A stretch of DNA of 64,000 nt from Lentibacillus daqui (GTDB lineage Bacteria > Bacillota > Bacilli > Bacillales > Amphibacillaceae): assembly GCF_027186265.1 (NCBI RefSeq), contig NZ_CP114176.1, positions 2,356,001-2,420,000 of the forward strand, in the 5' to 3' direction. Under the pieces are notes generated by a model that saw only the letters and a list, made by a program, of their open reading frames with translations, did no database searches and was not told the origin of the DNA. A program made the position numbers and the translations under genes. Shown one piece after another: positions 33,514 to 42,436 of this stretch; within the stretch, counting starts at the first letter, position 1, and every line of letters starts with the position of its first letter.

Positions 33514-34383
33514 ATGGACTATCAGGATTGGGAAATGCTCGCGACCTTGTATGCAACCGAAAACATTACCAAGGCATCTCAATTATTATTCTTGTCCCAA
33601 CCAACTCTAACATCAAGAATCCAAAAACTGGAGGAATATTACGGTGTACAGCTGATCATTAGAAAACGTCGGGGAATCACCTTCACACCTGAAGGGGTCA
33701 TACTGGCACAACATGCGGAGCAGATGCTTAATGAACAGCGAAAAATTGAAGAAATGATCAACAACATGAAAAGTCATGTAGCGGGGACACTTCGGGTTGG
33801 TGCATCGAATTTTTTCGCATTAAATAAAATGCCAAAAGTCTTACGGTTATTTAAACAACAATATCCAGATGTAGAATTTCAGGTGGTAACCGGTTGGAGC
33901 AATGAGATGCATCGGTTCATTTTAAACCACGATGTACATATCAGTTTTATTAAGGGTGATTATTCATGGAAGGATCGCAAGGATGTACTCTATGAAGAAG
34001 CCATTTGTGTCGCCGCCCCGTGGGAATTTAAGTGGGAGGAGCTCCCGGAATTGCCGCGGATCGGTTACTATACCGATGAAAATATGCAAAACCTTGTTGA
34101 ACATTGGTGGTATACCAATTATAACCAAGCGCCGAATATTAATATCCAGGTTAACCAGGTGGAAACTTGTAAGGAAATGGTTGTCAATGGATTAGGATAT
34201 GCGATACTGGCCAACCTTGTTGTACGTCCACATCCGGAACTAATTGTCAAACCAATTCACGATATAAATGGGGAAGCGATCACCCGCAAAACATGGATGT
34301 ATTACCATGAGGAATCTTTGCGGATGAACATTGTCCAGGCTTTTGTTGATTTTATCCGTCAATTGGATGTTAAGGCATTATAA
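33514..34383 (+). CDS. LysR-family transcriptional regulator, probable regulator of the prp operon
   Basis: A 289-residue LysR protein. The winged HTH is at residues 5-60 (ENITKASQLLFLSQPTLTSR), followed by a linker helix and an effector domain starting GTLRVGASNFFAL. It is divergent from prpCDB, the usual layout for a LysR activator and its target. It may sense a propionate-derived metabolite (inference). Its last six bases overlap the convergent MBL gene. Confidence 0.85.
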   Translation: MDYQDWEMLATLYATENITKASQLLFLSQPTLTSRIQKLEEYYGVQLIIRKRRGITFTPEGVILAQHAEQMLNEQRKIEEMINNMKSHVAGTLRVGASNFFALNKMPKVLRLFKQQYPDVEFQVVTGWSNEMHRFILNHDVHISFIKGDYSWKDRKDVLYEEAICVAAPWEFKWEELPELPRIGYYTDENMQNLVEHWWYTNYNQAPNINIQVNQVETCKEMVVNGLGYAILANLVVRPHPELIVKPIHDINGEAITRKTWMYYHEESLRMNIVQAFVDFIRQLDVKAL

Positions 34384-35361
34384 TACGTAATACCAATATG
34401 CGCCGTTACGCATTTCCCGCTGGCATTCACCGGCATATCGTAAATACTCCAAATGGGCGAGTGTTTCACCAATGGCAAACCGGGTTTCATGGATGTTCAA
34501 CTTTTTCCGAAATAGCGTTTGACATGCCTGGTAAATGCTTGCCCCATTCTTGATAGCGTCCAAGGCAACCGTCAATCGATCTTCATGATGTTTTTCGATT
34601 TCATCAATCCGGTCATTTGCCCCATAAAATGGTTTGCCATGTGAAGGAACCACCAAATCTGCATCCAGTTTCTTGACCTTTTCCAATGCCTGCAAATAAC
34701 TTGCTAATGGATTTGGATCTCCATGGAACCAGTAGGATATATTTGGCGTAATTTTCGGCAGGATGTGGTCGGTTGACAATAATATATTTTGCTCCCGGTT
34801 ATAAAAGCAGACGAGTCCATCCGAGTGTCCCGGCGTGAAAATAACCTCATATTCACCGTTACCAATTTGCATTTTTTCCCCCTCTTCCAGATAATGATCC
34901 ACATCCGGATATGGGGTAACCCGCGCCACAAATTCCTCTGTATTCCCGGTCATTTTTACGGCAACCTCATTGGGAATTCCAGCCAGTTTGTAATTACTGT
35001 TAAGCGTAGAGAGAAACTCATCTGTCCAAGCCTTTAACCCGGCATCATAATCAGTTTTCGTCATCAACACATGTGCACCTGTTTTTTCTTGCAATCCACC
35101 TGCATAACCAAAATGATCAGGATGGTAATGGGTAATGATGATATCTGTTACCGTTTTTTGCTTTAATTCCTTATCCCACTTTAAAACAGTTTCCTGATTA
35201 TGTAACCCGGCATCGATCACGATCCAACCATTCTCTCCCTCGGCCAGGAAACAATTAACATGGTCAAGGCGAAATGGTAGATCGAGTGTTATTTGTTTCA
35301 ATTTGAATGGTTTGAGGATATCGTTAGTTACTTGATCTGTATAACATGTTTGTTTGGGCAT
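34378..35361 (-). CDS. MBL-fold metallo-hydrolase
   Basis: A 327-residue metallo-beta-lactamase-fold protein with the metal motif THYHPDHFGY (H-x-H-x-D-H), then GHSDGLVCFYN and SHGKPFYG for further ligands. Such proteins hydrolyse thioesters, lactones or similar bonds (glyoxalase II-like). AAAGGAGAG precedes the ATG. It lies 25 bp after the acyl-CoA dehydrogenase gene, so it probably belongs to the acyl-CoA cluster, perhaps acting on an acyl thioester. That role is inference. Confidence 0.82.
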   Translation of the reverse strand: MPKQTCYTDQVTNDILKPFKLKQITLDLPFRLDHVNCFLAEGENGWIVIDAGLHNQETVLKWDKELKQKTVTDIIITHYHPDHFGYAGGLQEKTGAHVLMTKTDYDAGLKAWTDEFLSTLNSNYKLAGIPNEVAVKMTGNTEEFVARVTPYPDVDHYLEEGEKMQIGNGEYEVIFTPGHSDGLVCFYNREQNILLSTDHILPKITPNISYWFHGDPNPLASYLQALEKVKKLDADLVVPSHGKPFYGANDRIDEIEKHHEDRLTVALDAIKNGASIYQACQTLFRKKLNIHETRFAIGETLAHLEYLRYAGECQREMRNGAYWYYVL

Positions 35362-35386
35362 TTGCTCTCTCCTTTCTATATCACGA

Positions 35387-36532
35387 TTACAATCCCATAT
35401 TTTTGGCGATGATCCCTTTCATGATTTCATTGGTACCGGCGTAAATCGAGGTAACAGCAACATCACGATATCTCCTTGCAATCTCGTATTCTTCCATATA
35501 ACCGTACCCGCCATGTAGCTGCATACATTCTGCGGCAACCCGCTTTGCCAGGTCTGTCGTCCACCATTTGGCCATGGAGACTTCCGTGACAATATTTTTA
35601 CCAGCCATATGATCTTCAATTAATTTATCGACAAAGGTGCGGCCAATCTGGACTTCAGTCTGCATTTCGGCAAGCTTAAATTGGGTGTTTTGAAACTTGC
35701 TAATACTTGTTCCGAAAGCCTTTCGCTGTTTGACATAATCGATGGTCAGCTCAAGCATCCTTTCTGCTGCAGGAACGCTTGAAATAGCTACCATTAACCG
35801 TTCCTGCTGGAGTTTTTCCATTAAATAATAAAACCCTTTACCTTCTTCACCTATTAAATTGGCAGCAGGTACACGAACATCTTCAAAAATAAGTTCACTT
35901 GTGTCGTTTGCATGCTGACCAACCTTGTTGAGTTTCTTCCCGCGCTTGAAACCAGGCATGCCTTCTTCCACGACTAACAGACTAATGCCTCTGTGCGGTG
36001 GATTTGCCTGGGGGTCTGTCTTACAAACCACAACAATGAAATCAGCCGAATAGCCATTGGTGATAAACGTCTTTTCCCCATTGACAATATAATCATCACC
36101 AGCTTTGATTGCACTCGTTTTCACAGCGGCCAGATCTGACCCTGTCCCCGGCTCGGTCATGGCGATCGCGGATATCATTTCCCCTGTTGTAGCTTTGGGC
36201 AACCAGCGTTGTTTTTGTTCCCCTGTACCATATGTTTCGATGTACGGGATAACAATATCGTTGTGTAGTCCAATCCCTGTTAGTCCTGTTCCAATGCGTT
36301 CAAATTCCTCCGATAACACGACGGAATAGCCAAAATCCGTATTGGAACCACCGTATTTTTCATCTACTTGTGGGCAAAGGAACCCCTGCTCCCCAGCCTT
36401 CTTCCAAAAAGAACGCGGTACTTGCTTATCCCTCTCCCATTGTTCATAATTGGGAGCAGCTTCTTTTTCTAAAAACTTTCTTAACGACTGACGAAAGATT
36501 TCATGTTCTTCTGTTTGAAAAGCCCTGCTCAT
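35387..36532 (-). CDS. Acyl-CoA dehydrogenase
   Basis: A 381-residue FAD enzyme for the first oxidation of acyl-CoA. Typical parts are AIAMTEPGTGSDLAAVKT (FAD/substrate site), GEKTFITNGYSAD, QLHGGYGYMEEY and the C-terminal YAGTNEIMKGIIAKN, whose Glu is the likely catalytic base. ATG 36532 has AAGGAGGG seven bases upstream. It lies 20 bp after a crotonase gene. The chain specificity is not readable from sequence alone. Confidence 0.9.
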   Translation of the reverse strand: MSRAFQTEEHEIFRQSLRKFLEKEAAPNYEQWERDKQVPRSFWKKAGEQGFLCPQVDEKYGGSNTDFGYSVVLSEEFERIGTGLTGIGLHNDIVIPYIETYGTGEQKQRWLPKATTGEMISAIAMTEPGTGSDLAAVKTSAIKAGDDYIVNGEKTFITNGYSADFIVVVCKTDPQANPPHRGISLLVVEEGMPGFKRGKKLNKVGQHANDTSELIFEDVRVPAANLIGEEGKGFYYLMEKLQQERLMVAISSVPAAERMLELTIDYVKQRKAFGTSISKFQNTQFKLAEMQTEVQIGRTFVDKLIEDHMAGKNIVTEVSMAKWWTTDLAKRVAAECMQLHGGYGYMEEYEIARRYRDVAVTSIYAGTNEIMKGIIAKNMGL

Positions 36533-36552
36533 GGTACAACCCTCCTTACACA

Positions 36553-37332
36553 CTATTTCCCAACAAAGTGTGGTGATCGCTTCTCCAAAAAGGCCTGAAC
36601 CCCTTCCTTGGCATCTTCAGACTGAAACATCAATGACTGGATTATATTTTCCTGCATTAAACTCGTTTCGTGCGTGAATTCACCCGCATGGTTCAATAGG
36701 TATTTGACAAATTTATTAGAGAATGGCGGCCCTTCGACGATAAACGTTGCAAATGCAGCTGCTTCCTCGATAACATCCTTTTCTTCTGCCAACCGATTAA
36801 TCAACCCTTTTTCGTAAACAGTTTCCGCATGAATCGGCTTTCCGGAAGCTACCCATTCTTTTGCAATTGGCAACGGAACACGATCAGCAAGTAATTTTAT
36901 CAATCCCAAATCAGGAGTCAGGCCGATATTACGAAAACTGGCGATGAATTTCGCATGTTTATCGGCAACAATAAAATCGGATGCAAGTGCAAGGCTGAAT
37001 CCGGCACCTGCAGCAAACCCATGAACGGCACTAATCACGTATTTGTTTAAATGGAGGATCGTCTTGGTTAGTGATGCGGTCGCTTCCATGTGAGCAACCG
37101 TATCTGCCGGGCTGCTTCTCTTACCCATTGACCCAATATCACCCCCGGAGCAATAGGCCTTTCCTTCTCCGGATAAAATAATCGCTTTCACATCATCATC
37201 CTGTTCGGCATCTTTTAAAGCACGAATAACACCTGATACCAAATCATCAGATAGGGCATTTCGTTTCTCCGGACGATTCATTGCAATATAACAAAGCTGA
37301 TTTTCTTTTTTTACGTGAACAACTTCAGTCAT
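36553..37332 (-). CDS. Enoyl-CoA hydratase/isomerase family protein
   Basis: A 259-residue crotonase-fold protein. It has the N-terminal MNRPEKRNALS, the oxyanion segment KAYCSGGDIGSMG and VHGFAAGAGFSLALASDFIVA. The usual catalytic Glu of the hydratase pair (in the region GLTPDLGLIKLL) appears replaced by Asp or shifted, so isomerase or another crotonase reaction is possible. ATG 37332 is 14 bases after AAAGGAG. The IS607 element lies directly upstream and separates it from the rest of the operon. Confidence 0.85.
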   Translation of the reverse strand: MTEVVHVKKENQLCYIAMNRPEKRNALSDDLVSGVIRALKDAEQDDDVKAIILSGEGKAYCSGGDIGSMGKRSSPADTVAHMEATASLTKTILHLNKYVISAVHGFAAGAGFSLALASDFIVADKHAKFIASFRNIGLTPDLGLIKLLADRVPLPIAKEWVASGKPIHAETVYEKGLINRLAEEKDVIEEAAAFATFIVEGPPFSNKFVKYLLNHAGEFTHETSLMQENIIQSLMFQSEDAKEGVQAFLEKRSPHFVGK

Positions 37333-37443
37333 TGTTTTGTCCCGCACTCCTTTATTTATTTAAACCTAACCGAAATTAAGCCTAAAATTAATCAAAGACC
37401 TCTTCTCTGTTACCAAGAAGAATGTTTATTTCCACCCTCGGAT

Positions 37444-38787
37444 TTACTTCCCGAGGCCAGCAGATGGGGTCAAACCACAAGCAATCTTTGCCTGTTTAAA
37501 ATCCCACCACACTGTATACATAGGGGATTCCACACCTATGTAGCCTGCGCGAGGCAATATCTTTTTGGCTTTCTTTCCGATATTAACTGTACTGTTGATA
37601 TCCCTTGAAAGCATGGTACCACAGTTTACACATGTAAAGCTGCGAATAGATGGATCTTTTTTCTCCTTATTACCGCAGACACAACAGGTTTTGGTTGTAT
37701 CCCGTTCATCAATCTTTTGATAATATTTACCGCTTTTTGCCTGCACCCAGTTCAAAATACTCCTGAATTTACCGACTGGTGTTTGATTTAACATGGCCCT
37801 TCTCATCGTCCCGTACTTTGCCACATCGGGAGTTGGAGTATAATCACCAATGTAAATGGCATCGTAACGCTTGGAAAAATAATGCGCATAGCTAAATAAC
37901 AGCGTCTTCATTTGTTCTCGACGTTTTAATTGCGCCTTTTCCAAAGCATGATTGAGTCTCTTCCAACGTTTGCTTGGCTCAAAATACGTAACATTTGGGG
38001 TGCATACCAGTTTATTAAACTTTTCACATTTGTCCCGTTTTGATTTGATTTCATCGATTCGTTTATCCCAATACTTCAACAGTGCATTCATCGATTTCAA
38101 TTCATATGATTTTCCATCACTGCCTAATCCCACCGCCAGATTCTTATGGTTGGGATCAAATACAATAAACGATTGTTCCTTCACCTTGGTGATTTCCTTG
38201 GCATCTTCTATTGTAAAAATGGCATAATACGAATCCAGATCCTTTGTGATGCGAAGGGTTTTGATTCTCTCCGTTTCGCTTAGTTCTACCGCTTCCACAA
38301 GTCCAACTTTGATTTTGATGGTCTTCTTAGCCTTTTTATCTTTTTTCTTTAATTCCTTATGTTTTTCATCTGTTAACTTGCCAAAACTTAAGGAAAGCAG
38401 ATTGGTATCTAATAATTTAAAACCCTTTTTTGGTTCATCATAATATAGCGAAAACCACTTCTTTTTCCATGAACGATATTTTGGTTTCTCATTCATTAAT
38501 TTTGGATCAAAAAATCGTTCATAGGCATCTTTTAACCGTAATGCCGTATTTTTCAATGGGGAGGAATGGACTTTAAACAAAAATGGGTTTTCCCCTTTTA
38601 TTTTCGGTACTTCATTCCTCAGGTTTCTGCCGGAAAGCAGTTTTTTCTTTTTTCCATTGCGATAGTCTTCCTCCACCGCATCCAGCAATTGATTGTACAG
38701 CCAGTTGCACATTCTGGATTGAGAATCGAGTAACTGCTTGTTTTCCTTTGTAACCACCAATCGTACCTTTTTATTATACGTAAGCAT
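37444..38787 (-). CDS. tnpB: TnpB-family RNA-guided endonuclease with rearranged RuvC site
   Basis: A 447-residue TnpB. RuvC-I has Asp211 in FIVFDPNHKN. At the RuvC-II position the sequence is AIYIGDYTP, with Gly314 where canonical TnpBs have Glu. A Glu361 occurs 47 residues later in KIDERDTTKTCCVCG, just before the zinc finger (CxxC ... CVNC). RuvC-III has Asp396 in LSRDINST. The shifted Glu is the layout described for Fanzors and related IS607 TnpBs. ATG 38787 lies within the end of tnpA. All three acidic residues are present, so it may be active. Confidence 0.88.
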   Translation of the reverse strand: MLTYNKKVRLVVTKENKQLLDSQSRMCNWLYNQLLDAVEEDYRNGKKKKLLSGRNLRNEVPKIKGENPFLFKVHSSPLKNTALRLKDAYERFFDPKLMNEKPKYRSWKKKWFSLYYDEPKKGFKLLDTNLLSLSFGKLTDEKHKELKKKDKKAKKTIKIKVGLVEAVELSETERIKTLRITKDLDSYYAIFTIEDAKEITKVKEQSFIVFDPNHKNLAVGLGSDGKSYELKSMNALLKYWDKRIDEIKSKRDKCEKFNKLVCTPNVTYFEPSKRWKRLNHALEKAQLKRREQMKTLLFSYAHYFSKRYDAIYIGDYTPTPDVAKYGTMRRAMLNQTPVGKFRSILNWVQAKSGKYYQKIDERDTTKTCCVCGNKEKKDPSIRSFTCVNCGTMLSRDINSTVNIGKKAKKILPRAGYIGVESPMYTVWWDFKQAKIACGLTPSAGLGK

Positions 38788-39196
38788 GGCCGTTGTCCTC
38801 AATGACCTGTTTCACCGCTTGTTGCAGTTTCTTTCGCTTGTGACTTCTGCTTCCATACAAGCGGCTGCTGAAGACAGTAATAATGGAAAGCATACCACTT
38901 CCCAGATCTTTTATAAAACGAAACTGATATCCATTTGCCGAACAATACTGCGATACAGTATGGACCTGCCTTTTTAACTCTTCCTTTTGGTCCGATGATG
39001 AGACGCGACAATACCCGATAACAATTTTGTCTTGAAGTGGTTTCAAATCACGCTTGATAGCACTAAGGTCTTCTACAGCATATCTTCTATGGCCACCGGT
39101 GGTTCGAGAGGATGTTATCTTCCCCTCTTTCTCCCACCTTCTTAATGTAGTGGGATGAACACCAAGTATGTTGGATGCTTCATCGATGGTATACAT
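38774..39196 (-). CDS. tnpA: IS607-family serine recombinase TnpA, internally deleted
   Basis: A 140-residue remnant of a protein normally of about 200 or more. A MerR-like DNA-binding domain is intact (MYTIDEASNILGVHPTTLRR), then the recombinase N-terminus with nucleophile Ser66 (YCRVSSSDQ). After DLGSGM (residue 102) the sequence jumps to LSIITVFSSRLYGSRSHK, missing about 60-65 residues that hold the conserved HKDRLLRFG arginines. The deletion is in frame. AAGGAGG supports ATG 39196. It can probably bind DNA but not recombine; a role as a repressor is possible but speculative. Confidence 0.85.
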   Translation of the reverse strand: MYTIDEASNILGVHPTTLRRWEKEGKITSSRTTGGHRRYAVEDLSAIKRDLKPLQDKIVIGYCRVSSSDQKEELKRQVHTVSQYCSANGYQFRFIKDLGSGMLSIITVFSSRLYGSRSHKRKKLQQAVKQVIEDNGHAYV

Positions 39197-39305
39197 TTTA
39201 GCGATCCTCCTTATTTTTCTACATACAAAGTTCGACATAAAATGCGAGAATCCTGCTAAAAAGTAATTAATTTTAAATAATTTAGATTAAACTGTTTTGG
39301 AACCC

Positions 39306-40289
39306 CTAAATAGATACATTATTTTTTCTAGATATTTTTTCAATTGCTTGGTAATAACCAGCCTTTAATTCCTCAACAATGTCTGCTACTGGTTGAATGT
39401 TGTTAATCGAACCAACTCCCTGACCCGCACCCCAAACATCTTTCCAAGCTTTTACTTCTTTGTTTCGTAATTCTGAGAAATCGACTTTATCTTTTTTCTG
39501 GAGATTTTGCGGATCCAGTCCGGCACCAGTGATACTTGGTATCAGGTAATTGGCGTTCACCCCGCTAAACGCATCTGTGTAAATAATATCTTCAATCGAT
39601 GCATCAACAATCATATCTTTATACCCGGCTTGAGCCGAACTTTCTTCAGACGGGATAAACCGTGTCCCAATGTAGGAAAAATCGGCTCCCAATAATTCAG
39701 TTACAAGGATATCTTCCCCTTTGGTCAAACCGCCAGATAAGGCAATTGGCCCGTCAAAAAACTGCCGTACTTCGTGTACAAATGAAATAGGATTATATGT
39801 ACCACCATGACCACCCGCACCGGCGGCAACCAGGACTAAACCATCAGAACCTTTCTCAATTGCTTTTTTAGCAAATTTTATATTAATTACATCGGAAAGA
39901 ACCACCCCACCATAGGCATGCACAATTTCAGCTACCGGTCCAGGGTCACCCAATGACGTAATGACCAGTGGTGGCTGATACTTCTCGATTAAATTCAGAT
40001 CTTCTACATATCGTTTATTCGACCGGTGAACGATAAAGTTAATTCCCCATGGTGCAATTTTTTTACCCGGATTTTGTTGTCTCAATTTATCCAATCCGGC
40101 ATTTATTTCCTGCATCCAGTCCTCCAGTATTTCGCCTGATCTGGCATTTAAGGCAGGAAACGTTCCAGCAATTCCCGATGCACAGGCATTGATCACCATT
40201 GTTGGATTACTAATGATAAACATAGGTGCCATAATTACAGGGATTTCCATTGCTTCTTTCAAGTTGGCGATTGCATTATTGTTCGGCAT
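39306..40289 (-). CDS. Nitronate monooxygenase / 2-nitropropane dioxygenase-like protein
   Basis: A 327-residue FMN-binding TIM barrel. Typical segments are IPVIMAPMFIISNP, VLVAAGAGGHGGTYN and ALSGGLTKGEDILV with GADFSYIGTRF. Family members oxidise nitronates, but some in acyl-CoA clusters act as enoyl reductases, so the real reaction is uncertain. It is 42 bp after a crotonase gene and is the last operon gene before the IS607 insertion. Confidence 0.82.
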   Translation of the reverse strand: MPNNNAIANLKEAMEIPVIMAPMFIISNPTMVINACASGIAGTFPALNARSGEILEDWMQEINAGLDKLRQQNPGKKIAPWGINFIVHRSNKRYVEDLNLIEKYQPPLVITSLGDPGPVAEIVHAYGGVVLSDVINIKFAKKAIEKGSDGLVLVAAGAGGHGGTYNPISFVHEVRQFFDGPIALSGGLTKGEDILVTELLGADFSYIGTRFIPSEESSAQAGYKDMIVDASIEDIIYTDAFSGVNANYLIPSITGAGLDPQNLQKKDKVDFSELRNKEVKAWKDVWGAGQGVGSINNIQPVADIVEELKAGYYQAIEKISRKNNVSI

Positions 40290-40331
40290 GTTGTTTACAC
40301 CTTCCTCCGCATAATACCATTGCAGTCACGA

Positions 40332-41102
40332 CTATCGATGAACAAATTCGGGTTTTCGTTTTTCAATAAACGCCTGTACTCCTTCTTTGGCATCTTCGGT
40401 AACAAAAACCTCATTGAATAACTTTTCCTCCAGTTTTAATCCTTCATCAAGCGGTAACTCCTTGCCTTCATTCACCAATCGTTTGATCCGGCTTAATGCC
40501 TGCAATGACTGGTCGGCAAGTTTTTGTGCAAGTTTTTCTGCAGCTTGCTTGCCTTCTCCTTTTGCGATAACTTGGTTGACAATGCCTAACCGACATGCTT
40601 CATCAGCCGACACAGGTTCTCCGGTAAACATCATTTCCTTTGCTTTTCCGGCACCAACGATTCGTGGTAGTCGTTGCGTACCACCGCCACCCGGCAATAT
40701 CCCTAAATTTACTTCAGGTAATCCGATTTTTGCATGTTCTTCGGCGATCCTGATATCACACGTTAAAGCAAGTTCCAATCCACCTCCAAGCGTAAAACCA
40801 TTTAATAAGGCGATCGTCGGTTTAGGAATTGATTCGATGCGATTAAATACTTCATGGATACTGACCGCACTTTCATTATTCACGTCTCGTTCCGGAAATT
40901 CTTTGATATCCGCACCAGCCATAAACGCACGATCACCTGCACCGGTCAGGATAATCGAGATGACCTCGTGATCTGCTTTCAATTCACTAAATACCTCATC
41001 TAATTCCGCCGTTACCTTTTCGCTTAACACATTCATTGGCGGATTATCGATAACTACCGTTGCAATACCATCATTTTTGGTTACTGATAGTAGTTCAGCC
41101 AT
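40332..41102 (-). CDS. Enoyl-CoA hydratase (crotonase)
   Basis: A 256-residue crotonase with VIDNPPMNVLSEK, the oxyanion segment RAFMAGADIKEFPE, LNGFTLGGGLELALTCDIRIA and the region LPEVNLGILPGGGGTQRL that carries the catalytic Glu. All hydratase residues appear intact. The start overlaps the caiB stop by eight bases, implying translational coupling. It hydrates trans-2-enoyl-CoA in beta-oxidation. Confidence 0.9.
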   Translation of the reverse strand: MAELLSVTKNDGIATVVIDNPPMNVLSEKVTAELDEVFSELKADHEVISIILTGAGDRAFMAGADIKEFPERDVNNESAVSIHEVFNRIESIPKPTIALLNGFTLGGGLELALTCDIRIAEEHAKIGLPEVNLGILPGGGGTQRLPRIVGAGKAKEMMFTGEPVSADEACRLGIVNQVIAKGEGKQAAEKLAQKLADQSLQALSRIKRLVNEGKELPLDEGLKLEEKLFNEVFVTEDAKEGVQAFIEKRKPEFVHR

Positions 41103-42243
41103 CTATATCTTCCTCCTCTATTAACGTCTTTAAAATTTCTTCGGTATGTTCCCCCAGCTTTGGCGCTTGCGAATAGATTTTCCCAGGTGTCTCTGATAAT
41201 TTAATCGGCGTACCAATTTGCTTCATCATCCCCAACATACGATGTTCCAATGGTTGAATCATTTCTCTGGCACGCACTTGAGGATTTTTTAATACTTCAG
41301 CAAAAGTAAGCACTGGCGCAACACAGGCATCTACTTCGGCAAAATCCACCATCCATTCATCCAGTGTTTTATTGGAAATAATCGCTTGAATTTCCTCTTT
41401 CATATGTTCTTGTTCCTCGATCGGGGCTGCCAATTTGGGGATAAGATCTTCTCTGTCAATCACGGTGCAAAAGGCTTGCCAAAATTTCGGTTCCAGTGCA
41501 CCAACCGATAGAAAACGTCCATCTCTTGTTTGATAGACCTCATAACAAGCACGACCACCACTCAGTTCCATTTCGCCTCTTTGCGGTTCAACATGATTTG
41601 CCAGATAGCCCGAAAGAAGAATTTGCAGCCAGGAAATCACCCCATCGGTCATGGAAATATCCACAAATTGTCCTTCACCCGATTTTTCTCGTTCAAATAA
41701 AGCTAGTAAAATACCAATCGCTGCCGGAAGCGCCCCACCGCCGATATCAGCAATTTGTGCAGCGGGTACGATTGGCTTGCCTCCTCTTTCTCCCATCAAC
41801 TGCAGCAACCCGGCATAACTGAGGTAGTTTATATCGTGTCCGGGGCGATTCACATATGGTCCTGTTTGTCCATACCCGGTAATCGCACAGTAAATAATTT
41901 TTGGGTTTATCTCTTTTAATGTTTCGTAATCCAAACCAAGGCGATTCATCACTCCGGGTCTAAATGATTCCACGACAACATCTGATTTCTTGACTAATTT
42001 TATAAAACTTTCTCTGCCCGCATCCGTTTTTAAGTTCAAGCAAATACTTTTCTTATTACGATTAAGCGCGTGAAAAAAAGTACTATTCTCATCCAATTTT
42101 GGTTCATTCTCCCTTGCGTAATCACCAACTTTTGGATCCTCTACTTTTATTACTTCAGCACCAAAGTCAGCTAGCAGCATGGTACAGTAGGGGCCTGGTA
42201 ATAACCGGGTTAAATCGAGCACTCGAATGGATGTAAGCGGCAA
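41095..42243 (-). CDS. CaiB/BaiF-family (class III) CoA-transferase
   Basis: A 382-residue class III CoA-transferase. The N-terminus LTSIRVLDLTRLLPGPYC, the loop NRNKKSICLNLKTDAG, and PGHDINYLSYAG, which contains the catalytic Asp, are typical; alpha-methylacyl-CoA racemases share this fold. The start is a TTG at 42243 with AAAGGAGG seven bases upstream. It may activate or racemise a branched acyl group in the cluster. A repeat element lies directly upstream. Confidence 0.87.
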   Translation of the reverse strand: MPLTSIRVLDLTRLLPGPYCTMLLADFGAEVIKVEDPKVGDYARENEPKLDENSTFFHALNRNKKSICLNLKTDAGRESFIKLVKKSDVVVESFRPGVMNRLGLDYETLKEINPKIIYCAITGYGQTGPYVNRPGHDINYLSYAGLLQLMGERGGKPIVPAAQIADIGGGALPAAIGILLALFEREKSGEGQFVDISMTDGVISWLQILLSGYLANHVEPQRGEMELSGGRACYEVYQTRDGRFLSVGALEPKFWQAFCTVIDREDLIPKLAAPIEEQEHMKEEIQAIISNKTLDEWMVDFAEVDACVAPVLTFAEVLKNPQVRAREMIQPLEHRMLGMMKQIGTPIKLSETPGKIYSQAPKLGEHTEEILKTLIEEEDIDG

Positions 42244-42267
42244 ATGAACTCCTCCTTTTAAGAGGAT

Positions 42268-42411
42268 GTTCAAAAAGTCCGGTAAAAATGACGCTTCGAA
42301 TTTCGTCGTTGGCTTGCTTTTCCGCTCCTCATGTACCTTTTATGTACACTCCGGTGCTCAAAGCTACGCCGCCTAGAACTTCTCGGTCCTTTTTATCCTC
42401 CTTTTTGAACA
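42268..42411. repeat. Palindromic MITE-like element, full copy (TGTTCAAAAAG ... CTTTTTGAACA)
   Basis: 144 bp with perfect 11-bp terminal inverted repeats TGTTCAAAAAG and CTTTTTGAACA. The interior has a second inverted part around CTCATGTACC / ATGTACACTCCGGTG. It shares its left 30 bases with the short copy at 30416-30467. It lies in the thiolase-caiB gap of the acyl-CoA operon. No gene fits inside. Confidence 0.8.
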
Positions 42412-42436
42412 CGCTCTTTAAAATTTTTCTCTTAAT

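Larger units (their letters stand above)
37390..39250 (-). mobile_element. IS607-type element with deleted tnpA and intact tnpB
   Basis: A tnpA-tnpB pair of IS607 layout, with overlapping genes on the minus strand, inserted between two genes of the acyl-CoA cluster. IS607 elements have no terminal inverted repeats or target duplications, so the ends are only approximate. The tnpA gene has lost its catalytic core, so the element should not move alone. A small hairpin CCTCGG/CCGAGG at 37436-37456 spans the tnpB stop codon and could be part of a tnpB-associated guide RNA (omega RNA). Confidence 0.75.
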
